From contig CAZHIQ010000002.1 in NCBI GenBank assembly GCA_964532595.1, positions 62,001 through 126,000 of the forward strand: a DNA stretch of 64,000 nucleotides, in the 5' to 3' direction. Positions 1-8,454 of this stretch are shown here, piece by piece. The position numbers were made by a program, and so were the translations under genes. Below the pieces are notes generated by a model. The model did not search any database, was not told the DNA's origin, and saw nothing but the letters and a program-made list of their open reading frames with translations. Numbering within the stretch: position 1 is the first letter of the stretch; each line of letters opens with the position of its first letter. This DNA comes from Chryseosolibacter sp964532595. Its GTDB lineage: Bacteria > Bacteroidota > Bacteroidia > Cytophagales > Cyclobacteriaceae.

Positions 1-18
1 CGCTGTGTCTGCAAACAG

Positions 19-669
19 TCAAGGCGTCCAATGAGCGGGGTCGACACGCCACGCTTTCAGAGATATCATCTGATCTTCGGTGATATATTTCTCAAGCAGG
101 GCCTGCGAGAGCAGGTGACCGTAATCGCTCAGCGATATAAGTGATACGTCGGCTTCATAGAAATTGCGGCTTGCGAGGTCGAAACCGTAGTTGAATACCG
201 ATGCCATTCCTAATACATTCAGCCCTGCGTCACGCAAAGCTGCGACGGCTTTTAGTGAACTGCCGCCCGTGGAGACCAAATCTTCAATAACAACAACCTT
301 TTGGTTTTTGACGGCCTTCCCTTCAATCAGATTCTGCATGCCGTGCTCTTTCGGCTTGGGCCGAACGTACAGAAAGGGCAAGTTCAGCGCATCGGCTACA
401 AGAGCGCCGTGGGCAATACCCGCAGTCGCAACTCCGGCGATAGCTTCTGCGGTAAAGTAGTTCTCGCGGATGGCGTCAAGTAGGCCTTGTTTGATGGCAT
501 TGCGGACTTCCGGATAAGAGAGAGACAAACGATTGTCGCAGTATATCGGCGATTTCCAACCCGACGCCCATGTGAAAGGCTTATTCGTGTCGAGTTTTAT
601 TGCCTGAATCTTCAAAAGCAGCTCCGCAATCTTGCTGGCCGTTTGTTGTTGAACCTTGAGAATTGGCAT
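19..669 (-). CDS. pyrE: Orotate phosphoribosyltransferase
   Basis: Makes orotidine 5'-phosphate from orotate and PRPP in cytosolic de novo pyrimidine synthesis. The 216-residue product has the family's usual length. The PRPP-binding loop VVVIEDLVSTGGSS lies at about residues 125-138, and the conserved segment FTWASGWKSPIYCDNR near residues 32-47. The open frame runs upstream past the true start, but homology begins at the ATG at 667-669 (MPILKVQQQT). A TATTTTTG box ends only four bases before this ATG, so the message may be nearly leaderless. It diverges from the Nudix gene at 814. Identification is secure; the start is well supported. Confidence 0.95.
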   Translation of the reverse strand: MPILKVQQQTASKIAELLLKIQAIKLDTNKPFTWASGWKSPIYCDNRLSLSYPEVRNAIKQGLLDAIRENYFTAEAIAGVATAGIAHGALVADALNLPFLYVRPKPKEHGMQNLIEGKAVKNQKVVVIEDLVSTGGSSLKAVAALRDAGLNVLGMASVFNYGFDLASRNFYEADVSLISLSDYGHLLSQALLEKYITEDQMISLKAWRVDPAHWTP

Positions 670-673
670 GTCC

Positions 674-681
674 CAAAAATA
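674..681 (-). promoter_or_regulatory. Candidate -7 box for pyrE
   Basis: On the minus strand this reads TATTTTTG, an exact match to the Bacteroidetes -7 element TAnnTTTG. Only four bases separate it from the pyrE ATG, so transcription would start at or beside the start codon. No TTTG is seen at the expected -33 position, which lowers confidence. Confidence 0.3.
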
Positions 682-813
682 TGAATTTTCCACATAGATC
701 GGCGGGCATGTCCTCCAAAGAAAAGTGTCGGCCGAACGACAAAAATGTCTTTCCGGGGCTTGCTCACTAGAAAATATTTCACTCTTTTGCGGTTGGCTCA
801 ATGGCAGCAACTG

Positions 814-1497
814 ATGGTCCTGTTTATAAACGACGTCCCCGTTACAATCCTGCAGGCTGACGAGGCACCCGACCAGGGACACTATAATTATGAGCTTGAC
901 GCGGCAACTGAGCCGATTACGCAGGCGCGACTGATCCATCATGTATGGATTCGAAATGTGAGCGAGGCGGATTTTGATACGCTGCTCGGCCTTCTCAACA
1001 GCCACGTCCCTACCAATATCCTTTCCGTTATTGTGACGACAACCGGCTTTAACGTCAAGAAGCTTTTGCGTGAGAAATTCAAAATCGTCAAAGCCGGTGG
1101 AGGCCTGGTACGCAAGAAGGAAAAATTTCTGATGATCTACCGGATGAAGAAATGGGACCTTCCCAAAGGCAAACGTGAGCGAAATGAGTCGTACAAGCGC
1201 ACGGCAGTGCGGGAAGTCGAGGAGGAGTGCAATGTTTCCGTAAAGCTTGGTCGAAAGATTTGCACCACATGGCATACCTATACGATGAACAAACGGGCGA
1301 TGCTGAAGAAGACTCGTTGGTACGCGATGGATTGCAGTGACGATGCCGACATGAAACCGGCAGTTGAAGAAGACATCGAAGAACTCCGGTGGATGACGCG
1401 CAAGGAGGTCTACCACGCGCTGGAACACTCGTACAAATCAATTGCCTACGTCTTCAATCAGTACTACCGCAAGATAGAGTTGAAGTCTACCCCCTGA
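814..1497 (+). CDS. Nudix hydrolase with N-terminal extension
   Basis: A 227-residue Nudix-superfamily protein that probably hydrolyses a nucleoside diphosphate linked to another moiety; the substrate cannot be read from sequence. The Nudix box G-x5-E-x7-REVEEE spans about residues 119-141 and is complete, so activity is expected. Residues 1-90 form an N-terminal region outside the Nudix fold, with a short linker before KWDLPKGK. The ATG at 814 (MVLFINDVPV) is preferred; an in-frame ATG at 745 would add 23 residues that look like untranslated leader. It converges on coaD, with a single base between the two stop codons. Confidence 0.85.
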   Translation: MVLFINDVPVTILQADEAPDQGHYNYELDAATEPITQARLIHHVWIRNVSEADFDTLLGLLNSHVPTNILSVIVTTTGFNVKKLLREKFKIVKAGGGLVRKKEKFLMIYRMKKWDLPKGKRERNESYKRTAVREVEEECNVSVKLGRKICTTWHTYTMNKRAMLKKTRWYAMDCSDDADMKPAVEEDIEELRWMTRKEVYHALEHSYKSIAYVFNQYYRKIELKSTP

Positions 1498-1498
1498 T

Positions 1499-1954
1499 TC
1501 AGAGCTTGTACGGGATAAATTCCGAGACATCTCCGCCATAGCTGTGGACTTCGCGGATTATCGAAGAACTGATCCAGGCAAACTGAGGCGAGGTAATGAG
1601 AAATACCGACTCCAACTCTTCGTACAACTTTCGATTGATTTGCGAGATGCTGTTCTCGTACTCAAAATCGGTGGTGTTTCTGATTCCTCGCAACAAATAA
1701 CGGGCTCCATGACGGCGAGCAAACTCAGCCGTCAACTCGGCGTAAGTCACAACATGGATGGCTGGATATTGCGAAAATGTCTCTTCAATTCGCTTCACCA
1801 TCTCGTCGACCGGGAAATAGCGCTTGCTTTTCGCCTGGTTGTAGCCGATAGCGATAATAATCTCATCAAACAGTCGCAGGCCCCGCAAAACGATATCTTC
1901 ATGTCCTTTCGTAAAGGGATCGAACGAGCCGGGGAACAGAGCGATCTTTTTCAT
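1499..1954 (-). CDS. coaD: Phosphopantetheine adenylyltransferase
   Basis: Transfers AMP from ATP to 4'-phosphopantetheine, giving dephospho-CoA, the penultimate step of coenzyme A synthesis. The 151-residue product has the nucleotidyltransferase signature GSFDPFTKGH at residues 9-18 (TxGH motif) and the second signature WISSSIIREV near residues 126-135. Length is typical for the family. It lies 29 bases downstream of the DUF3822 gene on the same strand and may be co-transcribed with it. Confidence 0.95.
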   Translation of the reverse strand: MKKIALFPGSFDPFTKGHEDIVLRGLRLFDEIIIAIGYNQAKSKRYFPVDEMVKRIEETFSQYPAIHVVTYAELTAEFARRHGARYLLRGIRNTTDFEYENSISQINRKLYEELESVFLITSPQFAWISSSIIREVHSYGGDVSEFIPYKL

Positions 1955-1983
1955 TGCAGGTATTTAAATCGACGCCGAACAGG

Positions 1984-2874
1984 TCAGCGGCCAGTCAGAT
2001 ACATATTGTAGAGATCGAAGAAGTGATGATCCTGCACCTCGTCAAACATGTAAGCGTATTTGAGAAATTTCGGGCGGTCGCCGAATACGACATTGTTGAT
2101 ATACCGGAGAAACTCCTGGTAGTGCGGCGAGTTGCGACCGATATATCCCCATAGCACTACCTGGCTCGACTCCTGAGGCATTCTCAGTGTCTTCATCACC
2201 AGCATGATGTATTTGATGTATTCGGAAAATTGCTTGATGACAAATTGATTGTAGTAGATTAGCTTCCCTTCACGTGCTGCGATAATATGGAGCTTGAACC
2301 GGTCCACGTAAATGTAGAGAGGGTTGTCTTTCTTCTTCCTTGATACTTCGATCACTCCCTCTATGAGAACCGCGGATTGATGGATGTAGGTTACCGGGAC
2401 GCGAGGATACAGCTGAGAAAACCAGGCCTCAAAATCGCGCGGAATCGAAAAAACGGTAACGGCTCCGGCGCGCTTGCTTGAAACTGACCGGATCAGATCT
2501 TTTTCAGGGTCGAACCGCGCGTTCAGTCGCAGGTATTCATGACGTGATTCTTCCACGAAGAGAATTTCGGGGACTTGTGCAAAGCGGTTGTTCTTAAACG
2601 ATATTGTAATTTGTTTCCAGAACCCCGCGGTCAGCAAATCGTGATCGTCAAAGAGCTGAATAAGCACTTCCTGAAGCTCTTGCTGGGAACGTAATGAGGG
2701 GAAGACAAAGTCCTCCAATAGCAGCAGCCGGTCTTCGCGCGTATCTACAACACCTACCTGAAGGTCGCGCGCGCCGATGTGGATCAGGAGTTCGTACTCA
2801 TTGATCAGATCGACATCGAAACGCTCATCCTTGATTTTCCTGATTAGCTTGTAGTTGAGCGCCGCGGATTGCAA
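1984..2874 (-). CDS. DUF3822 family protein
   Basis: A 296-residue protein resembling DUF3822, a Bacteroidetes family of unknown function. Visible features are the N-terminal stretch NYKLIRKIKDERFD, a central region rich in beta-type segments, and no signal peptide or membrane segment, so it is probably cytosolic. The first possible start is the TTG at 2872-2874; an in-frame stop lies six codons upstream and the first internal Met is far inside, so a TTG start is likely. It sits just upstream of coaD on the same strand. No function is assigned. Confidence 0.75.
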   Translation of the reverse strand: MQSAALNYKLIRKIKDERFDVDLINEYELLIHIGARDLQVGVVDTREDRLLLLEDFVFPSLRSQQELQEVLIQLFDDHDLLTAGFWKQITISFKNNRFAQVPEILFVEESRHEYLRLNARFDPEKDLIRSVSSKRAGAVTVFSIPRDFEAWFSQLYPRVPVTYIHQSAVLIEGVIEVSRKKKDNPLYIYVDRFKLHIIAAREGKLIYYNQFVIKQFSEYIKYIMLVMKTLRMPQESSQVVLWGYIGRNSPHYQEFLRYINNVVFGDRPKFLKYAYMFDEVQDHHFFDLYNMYLTGR

Positions 2875-2977
2875 GGTGAAGACAAGGTTTTATCGGTTAC
2901 GACTGTATATCCTACAATAATAAAGATTTTGCCGTGTAATGAAAAGCTACTTTTTTTCACGTTTCATGGAGATGGCA

Positions 2978-3442
2978 TCAGATTGTGTAAAACCCGGTAA
3001 GTGTTCGTAAGGCTGCCGGGTTGTTAATCCGCTGAAAAATCCCATGCAGGGAGGCGGGCGGTAGCTGGCCGATCGCTGACGGAGAGAGAAATCGCACGTC
3101 GGAAATGATGGGCAACTCGGGATCGTCGCCTTTGACGACGCTGCCGCCCCGGACGGAGACCTCGAAGAACAACTCGATGGCGTGAAGAGGTGGCGTCAAA
3201 TACTCGCACGCGAAGCAAAACCGGCCAACCTCGACGTCGAGCCCTGTTTCTTCCCTGAACTCACGCACAAGACAGTCGGCGGCCTTCTCGCCAAACTCCA
3301 TTCCTCCACCGGGAGGAGCCCAGAAATCGCCTCCAGTCAGCCCTTTGTGATTGACCATGAGAAGATCGTCGCCCTCGAAACATAGTCCACAGACGCGCAC
3401 ACGCACGCGGTGGCCATAGACGTTTTCTATTTTTTCCTTCAT
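2978..3442 (-). CDS. Nudix hydrolase
   Basis: A compact 154-residue, single-domain Nudix protein. The Nudix box (G46, E52, REFREETGL at 60-68) is intact and preceded by the usual WAPPGGGMEFGE turn. The sequence resembles small MutT/ADP-ribose-type hydrolases, but the substrate cannot be predicted. It begins at ATG 3440-3442, diverging from the DUF1573 gene across 124 bases. It shares no obvious operon with the DUF3822 gene, which starts 103 bases downstream of its stop. Confidence 0.85.
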   Translation of the reverse strand: MKEKIENVYGHRVRVRVCGLCFEGDDLLMVNHKGLTGGDFWAPPGGGMEFGEKAADCLVREFREETGLDVEVGRFCFACEYLTPPLHAIELFFEVSVRGGSVVKGDDPELPIISDVRFLSPSAIGQLPPASLHGIFQRINNPAALRTLTGFYTI

Positions 3443-3544
3443 CGCGGGATAATTGGATCATAATTGATCCGTGTTTTCGTTATCTTGTGATGAAATACGT
3501 AAGTGTTTGGCGGAAAATTGACATTTTCACGCCAGAAAAACGGA

Positions 3545-3552
3545 TACCTTTG
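3545..3552 (+). promoter_or_regulatory. Candidate -7 box for the DUF1573 gene
   Basis: TACCTTTG, an exact TAnnTTTG match, lies 14 bases upstream of the DUF1573 start codon. The region expected to hold the -33 TTTG contains only near matches (ATTG at 3517 and a T-run at 3524). It is a plausible but incomplete promoter. Confidence 0.4.
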
Positions 3553-3566
3553 AAAAAAATTAGCGT

Positions 3567-3983
3567 ATGAGAAGTTTTCTGATGTTTTTGTTGATCGCCG
3601 CCTTTAGTCAGGGGGCTATCGCGCAGGACAACGCAGCCGCACAGAAGAACGGTGCGGTTATCACCTGGGAGAAACAAAGTCACGACTTCGGCGATATTTA
3701 TGTCGGCGATAAGGTGGAGCACACCTTCACTTTTAAGAACACGGGGAATGAGCCCCTCATCATCACCAACGTGCAGGTGAGTTGTGGCTGTACAACACCG
3801 AAAGGATGGCCACGCGATCCTATTCCTCCGGGACAGACAGGCGAAATCAGTATTTCGTTTAACAGCACGGGGCGTGTCGGGAAACAGTACAAGCCCGTGA
3901 CGCTGGTGACTAACGCTGTCAACCGCGAAGGCAACCAAATATCGTTTACGACAAACGTACTTGACGAAAAACGTCCGAAATAG
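3567..3983 (+). CDS. Secreted DUF1573 protein
   Basis: A 138-residue exported protein. Residues 1-20 form a signal peptide ending in AIAQ. The mature part is one immunoglobulin-like DUF1573 domain with the typical HDFGDI, FTFKNTGNEPL and SCGCTTPKGWP segments. DUF1573 proteins are abundant in Bacteroidetes, probably periplasmic or surface-exposed, and of unknown function. There is no lipobox. The gene ends at a strong intrinsic terminator shared in position with the convergent DUF423 gene. Confidence 0.85.
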   Translation: MRSFLMFLLIAAFSQGAIAQDNAAAQKNGAVITWEKQSHDFGDIYVGDKVEHTFTFKNTGNEPLIITNVQVSCGCTTPKGWPRDPIPPGQTGEISISFNSTGRVGKQYKPVTLVTNAVNREGNQISFTTNVLDEKRPK

Positions 3984-4004
3984 CGGATTCTCGCAGACAT
4001 TTGG

Positions 4005-4030
4005 AAAGCCGGGTCAGCCCGGCTTTTTTT
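4005..4030 (+). terminator. Rho-independent terminator after the DUF1573 gene
   Basis: A 9-bp perfect stem (AAAGCCGGG / CCCGGCTTT) closes a 4-base loop (TCAG), and a run of T follows to 4030. The T-run overlaps the stop codon of the convergent DUF423 gene. In the opposite direction only three T follow the stem, so it should act mainly on the plus strand. Confidence 0.85.
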
Positions 4031-4409
4031 ATTTCGGGTCGTTCCGCAAACCGAAAAACAGCAGCAGCCATCCTGCCACGAACAAGACCCCTCCAACGGG
4101 GGTTATGGCACCCAGCCAGGTCAAGCCTGTAAGAGATAAGATGTATAAACTTCCGCTGAAGATGACGATACCCGTCGTGAACGCAAGTGCGGCGCGCTGA
4201 AGCATTCGCGGCGGAAAATGGGCCATAAGAATACCGGTAACCAGCAGCGCGAAGGTGTGGTAGAAGTGATATTGCACGGCGGTCTCAAAAGTTGAGGCTC
4301 GTCCGTGGCTTTCCAGAACTTCGCGCAATCCATGTGCACCAAAGGCACCAAGTCCAACAGCTAGTCCGCCCATGATGGCGGCCGTCGTAAGTGTGTTCTT
4401 TTGATTCAT
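4029..4409 (-). CDS. DUF423 (YgdD family) membrane protein
   Basis: A 126-residue inner-membrane protein with about four transmembrane segments, matching the small DUF423/YgdD family of unknown function. Family hallmarks are LGAFGAHGLRE near the N terminus and a QYHFYHTFAL segment between helices 1 and 2. The ATG at 4407-4409 (MNQKNTLTT) is preferred, one base after the yggS stop; an in-frame ATG at 4433 would lie inside yggS. Tight spacing points to co-transcription with yggS. Confidence 0.85.
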   Translation of the reverse strand: MNQKNTLTTAAIMGGLAVGLGAFGAHGLREVLESHGRASTFETAVQYHFYHTFALLVTGILMAHFPPRMLQRAALAFTTGIVIFSGSLYILSLTGLTWLGAITPVGGVLFVAGWLLLFFGLRNDPK

Positions 4410-4410
4410 T

Positions 4411-5082
4411 TTATCGTGAGTTTCGATCGCCAAAGATCGCGGTGCCTATACGCACCATGGTACTTCCTTCTTCTATCGCAATCCGGTAGTCGCCACTCAT
4501 GCCCATCGACAGTTCTTTCATCTCGACCGTCGCGGGAAGAGGGCCGCGGGCAAGTTCATCGAAAAGCATTTTCAGGCTCCTGAATTCGCCGCGCACAACT
4601 TCTTCGTCATCCGTGAAAGTGGCCATACCCATTAACCCGACTATCCTGACGTTTGGATAGGAACTCCACGAGGCCTCATGTACGAGGCGACGCAGTTCAT
4701 CAGGGGCGAACCCGTGTTTTGATTCCTCACGGGCAACATGAACTTGCAGCAGGCAATCAATAATTCGATTGCTGCGACCAGCCTGCCGGTCTATCTCCTC
4801 AAGCAGCTTGAGACGGTCAACGGAATGAATAAGGTGTACGAAGGGCGCGATATACTTTACTTTGTTGGTTTGGAGATGCCCGATCAGATGCCAGTGGATG
4901 TCGTGGGGCAAAGCCTCATATTTTGGCGCGACCTCCTGAACGCGGTTTTCGCCAAAGTGGCGGTGCCCGGCATCGTAAGCTTTTTTGATTATTTCAACGG
5001 GTTGCGTTTTGCTGACTGCGATCAGACGTACGTTTTCCGGAATTTGGCTTCTGATGGCCTCCAGATTTTGTGAAATAGACAT
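4411..5082 (-). CDS. yggS: YggS family pyridoxal phosphate homeostasis protein
   Basis: A 223-residue cytosolic PLP-binding protein (YggS/PROSC/PLPBP family). The family is tied to PLP homeostasis rather than a defined reaction. The PLP lysine lies in IAVSKTQPVE (K25), followed by HFGENRVQE; the phosphate-binding segment LSMGMSGDY and the terminal IRIGTAIFG-like motif (VRIGTAIFGDR) are present. Length is normal. It overlaps nothing upstream and is followed after one base by the DUF423 gene. Confidence 0.93.
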   Translation of the reverse strand: MSISQNLEAIRSQIPENVRLIAVSKTQPVEIIKKAYDAGHRHFGENRVQEVAPKYEALPHDIHWHLIGHLQTNKVKYIAPFVHLIHSVDRLKLLEEIDRQAGRSNRIIDCLLQVHVAREESKHGFAPDELRRLVHEASWSSYPNVRIVGLMGMATFTDDEEVVRGEFRSLKMLFDELARGPLPATVEMKELSMGMSGDYRIAIEEGSTMVRIGTAIFGDRNSR

Positions 5083-5146
5083 GTTTTGCTAAAAACTTTA
5101 ATTCCTGGTCTCCGAATGCCGACGTAATACTAGTGATTTATTACCA

Positions 5147-5178
5147 TTTGGGCGGCGCGCAAATCATCCCTATTTTTG
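5147..5178 (+). promoter_or_regulatory. Promoter of the GH3-LysE unit
   Basis: TTTG at 5147-5150 and TATTTTTG at 5171-5178 are separated by 20 bases, close to the Bacteroidetes consensus TTTG-N19-TAnnTTTG. Transcription should start near 5183, leaving a leader of about 11 bases before the ATG at 5194. This placement argues against the in-frame TTG at 5176 as a start. Confidence 0.7.
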
Positions 5179-5193
5179 CCCGTTATCCCAACT

Positions 5194-6750
5194 ATGGCCA
5201 TCCTCGGAAAACTGTTAAAGAAGGGCATCCGCATCCGGGAAATGCTCGAGCAGGAATACTCAGCTCCGCTCGAGCTGCAAAAAAAAGAACTCAAAGAACT
5301 CCTGATGGCCGCCAATTCGACGGCTTTCGGGCGCCATTATCGGTTCTCGGATATCCTTACCGGCTTTCGCGCCGGAGGAAAGGAGTTCTATCGCCGCTTC
5401 AAGGAGCAAGTACCCATCCACACTTACAACACCATCTACAATGATTGGTGGTCCAAGGCGCAGCAGGGCGCTCGTGACGTTTGCTGGCCAGGAAGTGTAA
5501 AGTACTTCGCTCTTAGCTCGGGAACCTCAGAGGCATCGTCCAAATATATCCCGGTCACCAAAGAAATGACGCGGGCGATCCGTCGTACCAGCGTCCGCCA
5601 AATTCTAACCCTCTCGCGCTACGACCTGCCATCAGATATCTTTGAGGCAGGGATCCTTATGCTCGGGGGAAGTACCCACCTTAATCGCAAAGGGCGCTAC
5701 TTTGAAGGCGATCTGAGCGGCATTCAGGCAGCCCAGCTTCCATTCTGGTTTCAGCACTTTTACAAACCCGGGAAACGTATCGCCAAAACGCGTGAATGGG
5801 ATCTCAAACTGGATGAGATCGTCAAAAAGGCGAAAGACTGGAACATCGGGATTATTGTCGGCGTGCCGGCCTGGATTCAAATCCTGTTGGAAAAAATTGT
5901 GGCCTACCACCAGGTTCCCAATATCCACGCGATATGGCCGAACCTTGCTGTCTATGTTCATGGCGGAGTGTCGTTTGATCCCTATCGCAAAGGATTTGAG
6001 AAACTGCTGGCTAAACCGCTGTATTATATAGAGACCTATCTCGCCTCAGAGGGTTTTATCGCTTTTCAGACAAAACCTAACCATCGGTCTATGCGCATGG
6101 TTCTGAACAACGGGATATTCTATGAATTTGTACCCTTCGAAGACAAGAACTTTGACGACCAGGGGGAGGTGAGACCCGATGCGGAGACGTTATTGATCGA
6201 TGAGGTAGTGGAGGGGAAGGAGTATGCACTACTATTGTCGACCTGTGCCGGAACGTGGCGCTATCTGATCGGTGACGTGATCAGATTTACATCGCGCGAC
6301 GAAGCGGAAATCGTCATCACCGGAAGGACGAAGCATTTCCTGAGTCTATGCGGAGAGCATTTGTCGGTCGATAATATGAATAAAGCGGTTGAGCTCGTCG
6401 CCAACGACCTCAATATCAATATCCCCGAGTTTACAGTTGCCGGCATACCGTATGAGTCTCTGTTTGCGCATCACTGGTTTATTGGAACAGACGATGAGGC
6501 TGATCCCGGAATGGTCCGGATGATGCTCGACGCCCACCTCAAGAAGCTGAACGACGACTACGCTGTTGAACGGAGTGCGGCGCTACGCGAGGTAATCGTC
6601 GACGTCGTTCCTGTCAGGGCCTTCTATGAATGGATGGAAAGTAAGGGTAAGGTAGGCGGACAAAACAAATTTCCCCGAGTTATGAAAAAAGCGCAACTGG
6701 AAGACTGGATGTCGTGGCTTCAAACCCGATCGTATGGAGGTGGTCGTTAA
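5194..6750 (+). CDS. GH3 (auxin-responsive promoter) family acyl-adenylating protein
   Basis: A 518-residue homologue of the GH3 fold, known in plants for ATP-dependent conjugation of amino acids to carboxylic-acid hormones through an acyl-adenylate. The ATP-binding motif LSSGTSEAS lies near residues 107-115, and the later adenylate-forming signatures YLASEGF, GDVIRFTSRDEAEIVITGR and GEHLSVDNM are in order. Bacterial members are common in Bacteroidetes but their substrates are not established. No signal peptide is seen. The ATG at 5194 is preferred because an upstream TTG lies in the promoter. The last 17 bases overlap the LysE gene, implying coupled translation. Confidence 0.88.
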   Translation: MAILGKLLKKGIRIREMLEQEYSAPLELQKKELKELLMAANSTAFGRHYRFSDILTGFRAGGKEFYRRFKEQVPIHTYNTIYNDWWSKAQQGARDVCWPGSVKYFALSSGTSEASSKYIPVTKEMTRAIRRTSVRQILTLSRYDLPSDIFEAGILMLGGSTHLNRKGRYFEGDLSGIQAAQLPFWFQHFYKPGKRIAKTREWDLKLDEIVKKAKDWNIGIIVGVPAWIQILLEKIVAYHQVPNIHAIWPNLAVYVHGGVSFDPYRKGFEKLLAKPLYYIETYLASEGFIAFQTKPNHRSMRMVLNNGIFYEFVPFEDKNFDDQGEVRPDAETLLIDEVVEGKEYALLLSTCAGTWRYLIGDVIRFTSRDEAEIVITGRTKHFLSLCGEHLSVDNMNKAVELVANDLNINIPEFTVAGIPYESLFAHHWFIGTDDEADPGMVRMMLDAHLKKLNDDYAVERSAALREVIVDVVPVRAFYEWMESKGKVGGQNKFPRVMKKAQLEDWMSWLQTRSYGGGR

Positions 6751-7402
6751 CGGAGTGATTTCTGGTCTCCTGCTCGCCTTCCTAATCGGGCCGGTGTTTT
6801 TCTCGATTCTGCAAACCAGTGTCGAGCGTGGGTTTGGCAGTGGAGCGATGGTCGCGGTGGGAGTCTCTCTAAGCGATGCTTTCTATATCGCTATTACCTA
6901 TATGGGGGTTTCCCAATGGATAAACGATGGCGGTGTACGGCAATACCTTGGCTATTTCGGGGGGATGGTGCTCTTGTTGTTTGGCGCTTATTACCTCTTT
7001 GTAAAGAGCAGGCGTTTAAGCCGAATTGATCACACCGACGCTGCGGCCAACAATCCCTGGCGACTCGTTGCAAAAGGCTTCATAATCAATGGGCTTAGTC
7101 CTACTGTATTGATATTCTGGCTTGGGGCAGTAGGGCTGGCTACAACCAAACTTGGGTACTCGACGCCGGATAAAGCGATTCCCTATTTTACCACTATTGT
7201 CTGCACAGTATTCGTCACCGACTTGCTTAAAGCCAAGCTCGCTGACCATCTACGGCTAATGCTAACCCCTTTATTTATTCGACGACTCAATCTTGTTCTC
7301 GGATTTGTCTTGCTGGCTTTTGGTCTGCACCTTATCTACACGGCAGGGTCACTTCCGTTGGCTATACAATGGATCCCTATCGACGCAGTCGATGCAGGGT
7401 GA
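6734..7402 (+). CDS. LysE family translocator
   Basis: A 222-residue inner-membrane protein with about six hydrophobic segments, of the LysE/RhtB exporter superfamily. The N-terminal segment ISGLLLAFLIGPVFFSIL carries the family GP motif. These proteins export amino acids and related small molecules; the substrate here is unknown. The start ATG at 6734 lies inside the GH3 gene, a 17-base overlap suggesting the two proteins act together, perhaps on an amino-acid conjugate (inference). It converges on the BatA gene with eight bases between. Confidence 0.85.
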   Translation: MEVVVNGVISGLLLAFLIGPVFFSILQTSVERGFGSGAMVAVGVSLSDAFYIAITYMGVSQWINDGGVRQYLGYFGGMVLLLFGAYYLFVKSRRLSRIDHTDAAANNPWRLVAKGFIINGLSPTVLIFWLGAVGLATTKLGYSTPDKAIPYFTTIVCTVFVTDLLKAKLADHLRLMLTPLFIRRLNLVLGFVLLAFGLHLIYTAGSLPLAIQWIPIDAVDAG

Positions 7403-7410
7403 TTGGGCGG

Positions 7411-8454
7411 CTAATCTTCGAGGGCGTTTGAAATAAACGTCGTCTTCAAGAACAGCCAGCAAAGGAAAACTGAGACGGCCCACAAGAGGTAGATATAGTA
7501 GTAGTCGGCGGTGTCTTTGTAGCGTGTTTCCTTGATCTCTGCTTTCTCGAGGTCGTCGATACGTTGAAACACTGAAGCCAGGGCTGCATTGTCTGCCGCT
7601 CTGAAGAATTCTCCCGAGCCAATTTCTGCGATTCGCCGCATCGTTGTCTCGTCGACAGTGTTCTCAATCATATTCGGGCGTCCGAAGAAATCTTTCCCGT
7701 AGGGCACCAAACCTTCGCGTCCTACGACGATAGTGTAAATCCGGATGTTATGGGCTGCAGCGAGCTCGGCAGCGGTAATAGGATCGATATTCCCCGCTGT
7801 GTTGTCACCGTCACTAAGGAGAATGCACACTTTGGATTTTGTCTCGGACTCGCGCATTCGGTTGGTTACTACGGCGAGGGCGCTTCCAATAGCCGTTCCG
7901 CGATTTTCGATCATTTCAAAGTGAATGTCATTGACATACGAACGCAGCAGATCGTAGTCGGTGGTTAATGGTGCGAGGGAGTATGCGTCGCCTGAAAATA
8001 CAATCAGACCGATACGATCGTGCATGCGTCCTTCAATGAAGTCGAGGGCGACTTTCTTGGCGGCCTGAAGGCGGTTGGGCTGAAAGTCTTCAATTTGCAT
8101 CGACTGCGAAATGTCCAGCGCCATCATGATGTCGATACCTTCGGTGTACTGCTCAACCTTCTCATTCGTTTTCTGAGGACGCGCGAGCGCTATAAGAAGC
8201 AGGGCAACGGTGATCATGAGAAACAGTTCCGGCAGGTGCCGAACTAGGTTGGCCGGTGAACTCTTCAGGTCGCGTGGGGCCATAGCGACCGGTAGTTTTT
8301 GACTTATGTATCGTCGCAAAATCCATCGCACCAAAAACAAAAAGGGTACAGCCATGATCAACCAGAGGAATATAGGCTGCTCCCAGCTATATGACTTCAG
8401 CAGGGCGGGTTCAAACCATGAGAGGCTGTACCAGGGGGTGCTCTGACTATCCAT
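7411..8454 (-). CDS. BatA-like von Willebrand factor A membrane protein
   Basis: A 347-residue protein with two N-terminal membrane segments (near 27-46 and 76-91), a VWA domain from about 100 to 290, and a C-terminal membrane segment. The metal-ion-dependent adhesion site is complete: DISQS, a threonine in LAPLTTDYD and the LSDGDNTAG aspartate. It matches BatA of the Bacteroides aerotolerance locus. It is last of three tightly overlapping genes (DUF58, membrane protein, BatA); the usual BatB, TPR and BatD genes do not follow, since the strand changes eight bases past its stop. Confidence 0.85.
   Translation of the reverse strand: MDSQSTPWYSLSWFEPALLKSYSWEQPIFLWLIMAVPFLFLVRWILRRYISQKLPVAMAPRDLKSSPANLVRHLPELFLMITVALLLIALARPQKTNEKVEQYTEGIDIMMALDISQSMQIEDFQPNRLQAAKKVALDFIEGRMHDRIGLIVFSGDAYSLAPLTTDYDLLRSYVNDIHFEMIENRGTAIGSALAVVTNRMRESETKSKVCILLSDGDNTAGNIDPITAAELAAAHNIRIYTIVVGREGLVPYGKDFFGRPNMIENTVDETTMRRIAEIGSGEFFRAADNAALASVFQRIDDLEKAEIKETRYKDTADYYYIYLLWAVSVFLCWLFLKTTFISNALED

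Noticed and set aside
670..1428. N-terminal extension of pyrE running to 1428
   Set aside because: The extra part overlaps the Nudix gene antisense, lacks homology, and the enzyme's normal start is the ATG at 669.
5194..6750. GH3 gene as a recent transfer from plants
   Set aside because: GH3 proteins are common in Bacteroidetes, and the gene has local base composition and a Bacteroidetes promoter.
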